Shown: positions 1 to 5,525 of the stretch, in pieces
Numbering within the stretch: the first letter of the stretch is position 1
How the letters are laid out: each line of letters begins with the position of its first letter
DNA from: Christensenella sp. UBA4379
GTDB taxonomy: Bacteria > Bacillota > Clostridia > Christensenellales > Aristaeellaceae
NCBI GenBank assembly: GCA_002391225.1
Contig: DGRV01000074.1
Location: 53,145 to 67,402, forward strand
Reading direction: 5' to 3'
DNA: 14,258 nt
Program-made: the position numbers and the translations under genes
The notes under the pieces: model-generated
Told to the model about the DNA's origin: nothing
What the model saw: the letters and a program-made list of their open reading frames with translations, nothing else
The model's database searches: none

Positions 1-2
1 AG

Positions 3-392
3 CGCCCGGCCATGGACGCCTGGTACGCCGAAAGGTTCCGCGAGCAGTTCCCGCGCTTTGTGGGCTGCGGGGCGGTCTACCGGGGCGGGAAGCTAGCCGC
101 CTTCGATTCCGTCCGCCTGACCGGCCACGCCTTTGAAACCTACACCCGCCAGATCCTCCGGGCGATGTCTGAGCTTCGGTGGAGCAACGGCGATTTTGAC
201 TGCGAGCTGGACGAGCAGGGCCGCCTGACCCAGGTGAACGGCGAGTTCATGTGGCTGGTGGTCAACCACACCGGGGAAGCCCATCCGCTGATGGTCTCCT
301 TCACCGTGACCGCCGATCATTACGGGGAAAGCCGGGTGGAAGCCTTTTCCCCGGAGGGAGAAACGGACGCTCCCGCCGGCGGAAACACCTGA
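3..392 (+). CDS. C-terminal part of an unrecognised protein (cut by window edge)
   Basis: The reading frame is open from the left edge to a TGA at 390-392. An ATG exists at 12, but the 11 bases before it contain no Shine-Dalgarno sequence, so I read this as the 3' part of a longer gene rather than a complete 126-residue protein. The visible part has alternating charged and aromatic segments (WYAERF, YTRQILRAM, NGEFMWLVV, MVSFTVTADHYGESRV) and no membrane segment. It looks like a soluble alpha/beta protein. I do not recognise the family. About 40 bp separate it from the mscL promoter. I see no strong terminator there, only a weak ATTC/GAAT dyad near 408-420. Confidence 0.6.
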   Translation, partial: RPAMDAWYAERFREQFPRFVGCGAVYRGGKLAAFDSVRLTGHAFETYTRQILRAMSELRWSNGDFDCELDEQGRLTQVNGEFMWLVVNHTGEAHPLMVSFTVTADHYGESRVEAFSPEGETDAPAGGNT

Positions 393-432
393 AAAACATC
401 AAAATATTCTTCAATGAATCAGAACTGCCCGG

Positions 433-461
433 TTGCCAATTTTCCTGTTTGGTGGTATAAT
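433..461 (+). promoter_or_regulatory. Sigma-A type extended -10 promoter of mscL
   Basis: TTGCCA (433-438), a 17-bp spacer, and a perfect TATAAT (456-461) preceded by TGG, an extended -10. The predicted transcription start is near 468, leaving a leader of about 29 nt that carries the AAGGAGG ribosome binding site. The position of the -10 rules out the in-frame TTG at 461 as the mscL start. Confidence 0.85.
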
Positions 462-496
462 TGCTCCAGTTCCAAATTATAAGGAGGTTATACTGT

Positions 497-904
497 ATGA
501 AGAAGCTTCTGAAAGAATTCAAAGACTTTGCGATGCGCGGCAATGTCATCGACATGGCCGTCGGCGTGATCATCGGCGGCGCCTTCGGCAAGGTTGTCAC
601 CGCTGTGATCGAAATCTTCCTCAACCCCATCCTGGAAGCCCTGCCCAAGATGGAAAACGGCGGCACCGGTTTTGCCGGCTCCCTGCTGAGCTTCTGCGCG
701 GTGGTCGTCGAGTTCATCCTGACGGCGCTGGTCCTCTTCCTGATCATCAAGGCCATGAACAAGGCCAAGGATCTGACCAAGAAGCCCGCCGCGGAAGCCC
801 CCGCCAAGCCCGCTCCCACCTGCCCCTACTGCCTGGAGGAGATCAAGGAAGGCGCGACCCGCTGCCCGCACTGCGCCGGCGATATCCTGGCCTACAAAAA
901 GTAA
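497..904 (+). CDS. mscL: Large-conductance mechanosensitive channel MscL with C-terminal zinc ribbon
   Basis: MscL is a pentameric inner-membrane channel that opens under membrane tension and releases solutes during hypo-osmotic shock. The ATG at 497 is preceded by AAGGAGG at 481-487. The 135-residue product begins with the MscL N-terminal helix (MKKLLKEFKDFAMRGN) and TM1 with the pore motif AVGVIIGGAFGKVV (21-34). TM2 is at about 62-85. The extracellular loop (about 48-61) is much shorter than in E. coli MscL. The usual C-terminal LLxEIRDLL helical bundle is replaced by an Ala/Pro/Lys linker (94-107) and two CPxC knuckles: Cys109/112 in CPYC and Cys123/126 in CPHC. This is a zinc-ribbon-like tail. 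Such tails occur in other Clostridia MscL proteins as far as I recall. The gene is first in a probable three-gene operon with a HAD phosphatase and a DUF975 protein. Confidence 0.95.
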   Translation: MKKLLKEFKDFAMRGNVIDMAVGVIIGGAFGKVVTAVIEIFLNPILEALPKMENGGTGFAGSLLSFCAVVVEFILTALVLFLIIKAMNKAKDLTKKPAAEAPAKPAPTCPYCLEEIKEGATRCPHCAGDILAYKK

Positions 905-907
905 TGT

Positions 908-1537
908 ATGAAATACCGTCATCTGATCTGGGATTTTGACGGTACGCTCTTTGACACCTATCCCCGCATCTGCCGGGCTTATAAAAAAGCGCTGGCGGAT
1001 GCGGGGATTGTTGAAGAGGAAGAAATACTGCTCAAGTCCATCAAAAAAACGCTGGAATACACCAACGCCTGGGTGAGCGCGAAGTACGGCCTGACCGACG
1101 AAGAGCTCTGGGCCGGGTACCGCCGGCACAGCGAGGAGGAGGGCTACGACACCATGCGCCCCTACGAGGGCATGGAGGACTTCCTCCGGGAGGCTGCCGG
1201 GCAGGGCTGTGTCCATTACCTGTACACCCACCGGGGCGTGGTCAGCAGCATGAACGCCCTGGCCCACTACGGCCTGACGGACCTGTTCCGGGACCATATC
1301 ACCGGGGAGGACGGCTTTCCCTTAAAGCCCGCGCCGGACGCCCTGAACGCCCTGATTGCCCGCCACCAGCTGGACCGGGCGGAGTGCGTGATGATCGGCG
1401 ACCGGGAGCTGGACGTCATGGCCGGCGTCAACGCCGGCATCGCCTCCATTGCGATGGACCCGGACGGGCTCTGCCCCAAGGGGCTGCCCGCACCCTACGT
1501 TTCCACCTATGCGGAGCTTAGAAAGCTGATTTTCTGA
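908..1537 (+). CDS. HAD-superfamily hydrolase (phosphoglycolate/beta-phosphoglucomutase-like phosphatase)
   Basis: This is a cytosolic Mg-dependent phosphatase of HAD subfamily IA, 209 residues, a typical length. All four HAD motifs are visible: DFDGT at 9-13 (nucleophile Asp9, acid/base Asp11), the motif II Thr107 in YLYTHR, Lys140 in PLKPAPD, and IGDRELD (Asp165, Asp169). The helical cap lies between about residues 16 and 85. The substrate cannot be told from sequence; small sugar phosphates or nucleotides are usual for this group. The start lies 3 bp after the mscL stop with no clear RBS of its own, so translation probably depends on coupling to mscL. A stronger RBS for the next gene follows 3 bp after the stop. 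Confidence 0.9.
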   Translation: MKYRHLIWDFDGTLFDTYPRICRAYKKALADAGIVEEEEILLKSIKKTLEYTNAWVSAKYGLTDEELWAGYRRHSEEEGYDTMRPYEGMEDFLREAAGQGCVHYLYTHRGVVSSMNALAHYGLTDLFRDHITGEDGFPLKPAPDALNALIARHQLDRAECVMIGDRELDVMAGVNAGIASIAMDPDGLCPKGLPAPYVSTYAELRKLIF

Positions 1538-1555
1538 CTGGAAGGAGGCTGCCCC

Positions 1556-2206
1556 ATGTCTGATGTATTCCGCCGGGGCATCATGGACCGGGCCGAGATC
1601 AAGTCCATCGCTCGCCTGCGTTTTTCTGAAAACCGCTGGCCGATGATCGGCGTGTGCGTGATCGTTCCCCTGATCATGACGGCGGTCTTGGCCATCCCGG
1701 TTTTAGGGCTGGCGGGTCTGCTGGTCTCTCCGCTTCTGAGCGTCATGATGGCCGGGTTCTTCCTGGACTGCTGGCGCGGGGAACAGCCGCCGATGGAGCG
1801 GCTCTTCCAGGGCGCGATGAACCGCATGGGCACGAAGCTGGGCGGAATCCTTTGGATGGAGCTCAAGGTCTTCCTGTGGACCATGCTGCTGGTGGTGCCG
1901 GGCATCGTCAAGGCCTACGCCTACTCCCTGACACCCTATCTGCTGGCCCGCTACCCGAACGTCGGAGCGATGGAGGCCAGCGAGCTGTCCGACCGGATCA
2001 CCAGCGGCTACAAGATGGAAATCTTCGTCATGAGCCTGTCCTTCCTGGGGTGGATCCTGCTGTCTGGCTTTACCTTCGGCCTCCTCGCGGTTTTCTACGT
2101 CGTCCCTTACATGAACACGTCCATGGCGGGCCTGTGCGACGAGCTGGTCCAAAACGCCCTGCAGGAAGGAAGGGTGACGAGGGAGATGCTGGGGGAGACA
2201 GTGTAA
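1556..2206 (+). CDS. DUF975 family integral membrane protein
   Basis: 216 residues. The start at 1556 is supported by GAAGGAGG at 1541-1548; a second ATG nine codons in (MDRAEIK) lacks an RBS. The N-terminal segment R..IKSIARLRFSENRWPM and the core LLVVPGIVKAYAYSLTPYLL (111-130), NVGAMEASELSDRITSGYK (135-153), followed by LSFLGWILLSGFTFGLLAVF (161-180) and YVVPYMNT, match the DUF975 pattern (VPGIxKxxxYSMtPYil..np.....A...S...M.G.K...F...LSFxGW). About five to six membrane segments are seen. The function of DUF975 is not established. It is last in the mscL operon, 18 bp after the HAD gene. A repeat region, not a classical U-tract terminator, follows the stop. Confidence 0.9.
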   Translation: MSDVFRRGIMDRAEIKSIARLRFSENRWPMIGVCVIVPLIMTAVLAIPVLGLAGLLVSPLLSVMMAGFFLDCWRGEQPPMERLFQGAMNRMGTKLGGILWMELKVFLWTMLLVVPGIVKAYAYSLTPYLLARYPNVGAMEASELSDRITSGYKMEIFVMSLSFLGWILLSGFTFGLLAVFYVVPYMNTSMAGLCDELVQNALQEGRVTREMLGETV

Positions 2207-2222
2207 CGAAAGCGCAATGAAA

Positions 2223-2280
2223 AATGCGTAATTCCTAATGCGTAATGCGTAATTTCTGCTTCGTGCCTAATGCCTAATCC
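2223..2280. repeat. Heptanucleotide TAATGCN array, block 1 left part
   Basis: Consecutive and slightly degenerate units GTAATGC / GTAATTC / CTAATGC run from 2223 to 2254. After a short interruption (TCTGCTTCGTG), two further CCTAATG/CCTAATC units reach 2280. The first 32 bases recur, inverted and with one mismatch, at 5662-5693. The array begins 16 bp after the DUF975 stop codon. Confidence 0.85.
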
Positions 2281-2352
2281 CAGGGCCTTCCGGCCCGCTG
2301 TTCGGTGAAAACTACCCAGGGCTTACCAGCCCGTTCTTCGCTGAAAACTGTC
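2281..2352. repeat. Two 36-bp tandem units with a covarying hairpin
   Basis: Units at 2281-2316 and 2317-2352 share the plan CAGGGC-loop-GCCCG, then TTC, then TGAAAACT. The hairpin stem is GGGCC/GGCCC in unit 1 and GGGCT/AGCCC in unit 2, a compensatory base change. A degenerate third copy (GGGCC...AGCCC, about 2400-2414) follows the palindrome at 2343-2367. Confidence 0.75.
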
Positions 2353-2367
2353 CACTGGACAGTTTTC
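2343..2367. repeat. Perfect palindrome GAAAACTGTCC-ACT-GGACAGTTTTC, possible bidirectional terminator
   Basis: An 11-bp perfect stem with a 3-nt loop, ending in TTTT on both strands. It lies between the convergent DUF975 gene and the minus-strand small ORF and could stop transcription from both sides, although the T run lies inside the stem. ACAGGACAGTTTTCC near 2390-2404 repeats one arm. Confidence 0.6.
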
Positions 2368-2411
2368 CTGGCGCTCAGAACCCACAGGACAGTTTTCCGG
2401 GCCCTCACAGC

Positions 2412-2467
2412 CCTAATGCCTAATGCCTAATGCCTAATCCCTAATCCCTATTCCCTAATCCCTCATT
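2412..2467. repeat. Eight-unit heptanucleotide array CCTAATG/CCTAATC
   Basis: Eight 7-bp units in perfect register: three CCTAATG, two CCTAATC, one CCTATTC, one CCTAATC and a terminal CCTCATT. The array runs directly into the stop codon (TAA, 2468-2466 on the minus strand) of the small ORF. Confidence 0.9.
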
Positions 2468-2636
2468 ACAGAATACGGGAACCCAGAATGTTGTCAATGG
2501 CCAACCGAACCAGCTCCGTATGCAGAATACGGCGAACGTAGCGGCGCAGCAGGGTCCGGATCAGGCGGCGGGGATGGAGGGCGGAAAAAAGAGGAATTCT
2601 CCGAAGCAGTTTGGCGATCAGACGGATGGTGAGCAT
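2466..2636 (-). CDS. 56-residue Arg-rich small protein under a predicted Mn2+ riboswitch
   Basis: The ATG at 2636 is preceded by AAAGGAG (2651-2645) with 8-nt spacing, one of the best ribosome binding sites in the window. An upstream in-frame ATG at 2747 lies inside the riboswitch and is not credible. The product begins MLTIRLIAKLLRRIPLF and is dominated by Leu/Ile and Arg: about 12 Arg and 1 Lys against 1 Glu and 1 Asp. Arg pairs are spaced 3-4 residues from Leu/Ile pairs, so it should form strongly cationic amphipathic helices. It has no Cys, no signal peptide and no continuous hydrophobic membrane span. I do not recognise a family. It resembles neither MntP nor any transporter normally found behind yybP-ykoY elements, and nothing follows it before the repeats. 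A membrane-surface or partner-binding small protein acting in manganese homeostasis is inference only. Confidence 0.65.
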   Translation of the reverse strand: MLTIRLIAKLLRRIPLFSALHPRRLIRTLLRRYVRRILHTELVRLAIDNILGSRIL

Positions 2637-2662
2637 GGCGGCTACTCCTTTCGATTTACAGG

Positions 2663-2709
2663 AAAAGAAAAAGACCTGCGCCTTCTGTCCATTGGACAGG
2701 AACCGCAAG
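2663..2709 (-). terminator. Riboswitch expression platform: intrinsic terminator overlapping P1
   Basis: Read on the minus strand: CTTGCG (2709-2704) pairs with CGCAGG (2680-2675), and the inner CTGTCC/GGACAG stem (2699-2694 with 2690-2685) is capped by AAT. TCTTTTTCTTTT follows (2674-2663). CTTGCG is also the 3' strand of aptamer helix P1, so P1 and terminator cannot coexist. Stabilising the aptamer should allow read-through into the small ORF. Confidence 0.8.
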
Positions 2710-2799
2710 TCTTGCCGTTTCATTTGAACCGGATGGGCGCGTCCCATCGGGTGTCGGTGCGCAAACCCGGCGTTTCGCCGGCCGGCTACTCCCTCGCAA
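2703..2799 (-). promoter_or_regulatory. yybP-ykoY (manganese) riboswitch aptamer
   Basis: On the minus strand, helix P1 pairs UUGCGAG (2799-2793) with CUUGCGG (2709-2703), allowing G-U pairs. The 5' strand is followed directly by GGAGUAGC (2792-2785). The 3' strand is preceded directly by GCAAGA (2715-2710). These two flanking motifs in these positions are the hallmark of the yybP-ykoY Mn2+ riboswitch, as in the Lactococcus lactis aptamer. Between them lies a 6-bp hairpin CCGGCG-AAA-CGCCGG (2781-2767). A long irregular arm follows, built from UUUG/CAAA, ACCG/CGGU and GAUGGG/CCCAUC (2765-2723). Transcription starts within a few bases of P1. The family normally controls Mn exporters, TerC, UPF0016 or P-type ATPases as an ON switch. 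Here the only downstream gene is a 56-residue ORF. Confidence 0.8.
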
Positions 2800-2804
2800 G
2801 GATC

Positions 2805-2833
2805 ATGCTACCATAGAAGGATCCCCCTGTCAA
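2805..2833 (-). promoter_or_regulatory. Sigma-A promoter of the riboswitch transcript
   Basis: On the minus strand: perfect TTGACA (2833-2828), 17-bp spacer, TAGCAT (2810-2805) preceded by TGG (extended -10). The predicted start near 2798 coincides with the first bases of aptamer helix P1, as is common for riboswitch leaders. Confidence 0.85.
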
Positions 2834-2956
2834 CGGCCCGCCACGGTTTGGACACAATCCGAGGACTTTGCGCCCGGCGGATGAAACAAATCCTTCTGTT
2901 CATTCGTTATATAAGTGAACCGCCGCGAACGGGGCGGATGGAAGGAAGGAAACGCT

Positions 2957-4084
2957 ATGAGGGGAAGAAAAAGATGGATCATCTTAGTGCTTTCGCTGGC
3001 GCTGTGCGGGATCTGCACAGGCGCGCTGGCGGAGTACGCGGTGATTGACAATACCTCCTCTTTGAACCTGCGCCAGGGGCCCGGGTACGACACGAAGGTC
3101 CTGGCCAGCTATACCAAGGGGGAGTGGGTGGAGATTCAGCAGTCCTTCGGGGACTGGGATCAGGTGCGCGTCCTGCGCACCGGCCGCACCGGCTACATGG
3201 TGGACGGCTATCTGACCCGCCCGGGCTATGCCGGGGAGGACGTGGGGATCGTCACCAACCAGAATGCCCGCGCCTTCCTGAACCTCAGGGAATATCCGAG
3301 CTACGACGCCGACGTCCTGGGCATCTACTACAACGGGGCGACCTGCCGCATCTTGGGCCAGGAAAGCGGCTGGTACATGGTCGAAATCGACGGGATGCTG
3401 GGCTACTTTAAGGAGGAATTCATCCGCCGCACGGGCGGGGGAGGCGTTTCCTACGCCTACGCCGCCGCTTCGAGCGGACGGACGGTGAACTTCCGGAAGG
3501 GCCCTTCCATGAACGAAAAGGTGCTGGCCAAGGTGCCGCTGGGCCAGGTGGTGGAGGTCCTGCTCAAGGGCAGCCAGTTCTGGTATGTCCGCTACGAGGG
3601 GACGGACGGCTTCATGGCCAGCAGCTACCTGCGGGAAACCTCCGCGCCGGGCCATTCCGTGCCCCCCGCTCCGGTCCCTACGCCGACGGCGGCCTACGGC
3701 CTGGTCAACAGCGCTCCGGGGCTGAACCTGCGGGAGCAGCCCTCCGCTTCGTCCCGGGTGATCAACGTCTGCAATGACGGGGCCCGGGTGGAGATTCTGA
3801 ACCCCGGCCTCAACTGGTGCAGGGTGCGGACGGCTTCCGGGGAAACGGGCTACATGATGACCCGGTACCTGACGGTCTACGGCGTCCCGGGCACGCCGAT
3901 CAAACAGGTCGGCAACAAGCGGACCTTCGTCAATTTCCGCTCCACCCCGAGGATCCAGGCCGGCAACGTATTGGCGGAGCTGTACAGCGGAGAAGAGGTG
4001 ACGGTACTGGTTCCCGGCGACGAGTGGAGCAAGGTGCTCTGGGCCGACCTGACCGGCTACATGATGACCTGCTTCCTGGAGTAA
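2957..4084 (+). CDS. Secreted protein of five bacterial SH3 (SH3b) repeats
   Basis: 375 residues from the ATG at 2957, which has GGAAGGA just upstream (2944-2950); an in-frame GTG at 2915 has no RBS. Residues 1-25 form a signal peptide (RGRKRW, then a hydrophobic core, ending TGALA before EYA). The rest is five SH3b units, at about 26-88, 96-157, 166-227, 246-308 and 316-375. Each carries the signature (L/V)N(L/F)R..P, a turn with a VEI/VEV-like strand, W.(R/K)V and TGYM...YL. A Pro-rich linker (about 228-245) separates units 3 and 4. SH3b units typically bind cell-wall peptides; no hydrolase, amidase or anchoring domain is present, so a wall-binding or scaffold role is inferred. The only promoter hint is TATATAAG at 2908-2915 with no good -35. 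An Asn/Gly/Tyr-rich composition and five copies make internal duplication likely. Confidence 0.9.
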   Translation: MRGRKRWIILVLSLALCGICTGALAEYAVIDNTSSLNLRQGPGYDTKVLASYTKGEWVEIQQSFGDWDQVRVLRTGRTGYMVDGYLTRPGYAGEDVGIVTNQNARAFLNLREYPSYDADVLGIYYNGATCRILGQESGWYMVEIDGMLGYFKEEFIRRTGGGGVSYAYAAASSGRTVNFRKGPSMNEKVLAKVPLGQVVEVLLKGSQFWYVRYEGTDGFMASSYLRETSAPGHSVPPAPVPTPTAAYGLVNSAPGLNLREQPSASSRVINVCNDGARVEILNPGLNWCRVRTASGETGYMMTRYLTVYGVPGTPIKQVGNKRTFVNFRSTPRIQAGNVLAELYSGEEVTVLVPGDEWSKVLWADLTGYMMTCFLE

Positions 4085-4118
4085 CGCCGAGAAACATAAA
4101 AAAAGTTTTTGAAAATGA

Positions 4119-4147
4119 CTGCCATCCTCAAAAGCAGGACGTATCAA
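4119..4147 (+). promoter_or_regulatory. Weak candidate promoter for the small secreted protein
   Basis: CTGCCA (4119-4124), 17-bp spacer, TATCAA (4142-4147): four of six consensus bases in each box. It would place the start just before the hairpin at 4153-4187. Read-through from the SH3b gene is the alternative, since I see no terminator after 4084. Confidence 0.35.
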
Positions 4148-4152
4148 TCTTT

Positions 4153-4187
4153 GCAGGCGGCGATGAAGCAAGCGCCGGAAAGCCTGC
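4153..4187 (+). other. Stem-loop in the 5' leader of the 4250 gene
   Basis: GCAGGC (4153-4158) pairs with GCCTGC (4182-4187), and inside it GGCG (4159-4162) pairs with CGCC (4173-4176), leaving an asymmetric GGAAA bulge. A second dyad, GTTCC/GGAAC, lies near 4205-4227. No U tract follows, so it is not an intrinsic terminator. It may be a leader stabiliser or regulatory element. Confidence 0.4.
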
Positions 4188-4249
4188 AGCAACAAAAAAG
4201 AGTGTTCCCGGCAGAGCAGGTGGAACGAAAAAATTTGGAGGAAATGAAA

Positions 4250-4774
4250 ATGAAAAAGCTGTTTGCTGTGATGATGACCCTTTGCCTGATGTTCACCGCC
4301 TTTGCCGCCTTCGCCGCCGCAACCGAACCGACCACCGTCCAGTGGAGCGCTTTTGAAGAAGAAGCCGCCAAGGTCGAAGGCCAGTTCGCCACCATCAACG
4401 GCGTGGGTCTCAAAATGTTCATCCCCGCTGAATTCAAGGATACCGAGCTGTCCGAAGAAACCATGCAGTCCGGCACCATCCTGGTGCTGAAGACCGAAAA
4501 GGAAGAAAAAGCGGTGGTCAACGCTCAGGTCCTGGGCACGGACATCGCCTCCTTCAAGGACCTGGTGGAGAGCAAGGGCAGCGTAACCCGGCCGATGATC
4601 GTGAACGGCATTCATTGCTATCAGTTCTCTGTGAACAGCGATGGCATCATTTCCACCTGCTTTGCTTTCAGCGCCGGCGACAAGGTGCTGGTGTTCAGCT
4701 TCAGCCTGGCCGACCAGGAGCCCTACACGAGCCTGTACAAGCTGATGGCCGCTTCCATCCAGACCGCCGAATAA
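4250..4774 (+). CDS. Small secreted protein of unknown function
   Basis: 174 residues. Two ATGs lie close together (4244 and 4250); GGAGG at 4237-4241 is 8 nt from the second and only 2 nt from the first, so 4250 is preferred. The N-terminus MKKLFAVMMTLCLMFTAFAA is a clear signal peptide with likely cleavage near AFAAA before TEPTT; no lipobox Cys is present. The mature part (about 150 residues) alternates strands and helices: GVGLKMFIP, VVNAQVLG, MIVNGIHCYQFSV, VLVFSFSLADQE, ending in an amphipathic helix SLYKLMAASIQ. This layout recalls PsbP/DcrB-like small exported domains, but that is a weak fold-level guess. It follows the SH3b gene by 165 bp and ends at a strong terminator, so both may serve the cell envelope. 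Confidence 0.8.
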   Translation: MKKLFAVMMTLCLMFTAFAAFAAATEPTTVQWSAFEEEAAKVEGQFATINGVGLKMFIPAEFKDTELSEETMQSGTILVLKTEKEEKAVVNAQVLGTDIASFKDLVESKGSVTRPMIVNGIHCYQFSVNSDGIISTCFAFSAGDKVLVFSFSLADQEPYTSLYKLMAASIQTAE

Positions 4775-4792
4775 TAGAAGTACAGGAAAATC

Positions 4793-4826
4793 AAAACGGG
4801 ATTGCCAAGAACGGCAATCCCGTTTT
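4793..4826. terminator. Bidirectional intrinsic terminator
   Basis: A 14-bp perfect stem, AAAACGGGATTGCC (4793-4806) with its complement at 4813-4826, and a 6-nt loop AAGAAC. On the plus strand GTTTT then TTTTTTATTT follow; on the minus strand TTTTGATTTT follows. It separates the convergent secreted-protein and flavin reductase genes. Confidence 0.95.
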
Positions 4827-4837
4827 GCGTTGGTTTT

Positions 4838-5452
4838 TTATTTCTCCCGGAGCTTTTTCATCCGCCGCTTGAACACCTCCGGCGCGGCGACGGAGAAGCC
4901 GAAAAAGCCCAGCGCCTCGCCCAGGGCGTTGTATACCCCGTGGCTGTAGGCGATCAGCCCGGCCTTTTCCAGGCGGATGGCCCCGCTTTTGTCCATCAGG
5001 TCCTCCCGGATGCCCATCGAAACGATCTCCCCGATGTACATGACGTGGCTGCCCAGGGCCAGGCGTTTCTGGACCCGGCAGGCTAGATACACCGGACTTT
5101 CGGCGACGGCCGGGGCCAGGCGCAGCCCCTCCGCCCGGACCTTCGTCAATCCGCAGCGGGCGAACTTGTCCTCCTCCCGCCCGGAGCGGACGCCGCAGTA
5201 ATCCGCCGCCTTCAGCAGCCCCCGGTCCGTCAGGTTGACGGTAAACTCCCCGCTCTTTTCCACCAGCTCGTAGGTATAGCGGCTGGGACGGATGGAGACG
5301 GAGATCATCGGCGGGTCGGAACAGACGGTCCCGGTCCAGGCAGCCGTCATCAGGTTCTGCACGAGCCCACTCTCTTCTTCCGCCCCGCTCCCAATCAGCG
5401 CCGCAGGCACGGGAGAGAGGAGAGTGCCAGGTTTTAGGGTGATAAAGGACAT
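4838..5452 (-). CDS. Flavin reductase-like domain protein
   Basis: 204 residues from the ATG at 5452, which has GGAGG (5463-5459) six bases upstream; the longer frame to 5545 runs into the repeat block and is rejected. It belongs to the split-barrel FMN-binding flavin reductase/flavoredoxin family. Visible hallmarks are PVPAALIGSG near the N-terminus (15-24), NLMTAAWTGTVCSDPPMISV (33-52), SIRPSRYTYE (53-62), GEFTVNL (68-74) and the strand with LALGSHVMYIGEI (131-143). Such proteins bind FMN and use NAD(P)H or partner proteins; the physiological partner is not evident. The gene is monocistronic, ends at the shared terminator, and has a repeat block immediately upstream, within which no clean promoter can be defined. 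Confidence 0.9.
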   Translation of the reverse strand: MSFITLKPGTLLSPVPAALIGSGAEEESGLVQNLMTAAWTGTVCSDPPMISVSIRPSRYTYELVEKSGEFTVNLTDRGLLKAADYCGVRSGREEDKFARCGLTKVRAEGLRLAPAVAESPVYLACRVQKRLALGSHVMYIGEIVSMGIREDLMDKSGAIRLEKAGLIAYSHGVYNALGEALGFFGFSVAAPEVFKRRMKKLREK

Positions 5453-5489
5453 AGAAGACCTCCAAAGCAATGTTTCATGGTTAATGACA

Positions 5490-5523
5490 AATGCGTAACG
5501 CCTAATGCGTAATGTGTAATTTA
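5490..5523. repeat. Heptanucleotide array, block 2 left part
   Basis: Degenerate TAATGCG/TAACGCC/TAATGTG units. It lies 38 bp upstream of the flavin reductase start and forms an inverted pair with the array at 5662-5693. Confidence 0.75.
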
Positions 5524-5525
5524 TT

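Noticed and set aside
461..496. Upstream TTG start extending mscL by 12 codons
   Set aside because: It overlaps the -10 box and would lie before the predicted transcription start; MKKLLKEF aligns with the usual MscL N-terminus.
2281..2352. CRISPR-like array of 36-bp repeats
   Set aside because: The units are directly adjacent with no spacers, are degenerate, and no cas gene is present.
2223..2467. Telomere-like CCCTAAT repeats
   Set aside because: The heptamer resembles eukaryotic telomere units only by chance; the arrays are short, internal and degenerate within bacterial DNA.
4153..4190. Fluoride (crcB) riboswitch
   Set aside because: GGCGATGAAG resembles its 5' arm, but the conserved 3' CTGATG...CTCC segment and the AAAC linker are missing, and the downstream gene is not a fluoride exporter.
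2984..4615. 543-codon minus-strand open frame opposite the SH3b and small secreted protein genes
   Set aside because: It mirrors two well-supported plus-strand genes in GC-rich DNA, runs across their intergenic leader, is rich in His/Gln/Gly/Ala of reverse-codon type, and has no recognisable domain.
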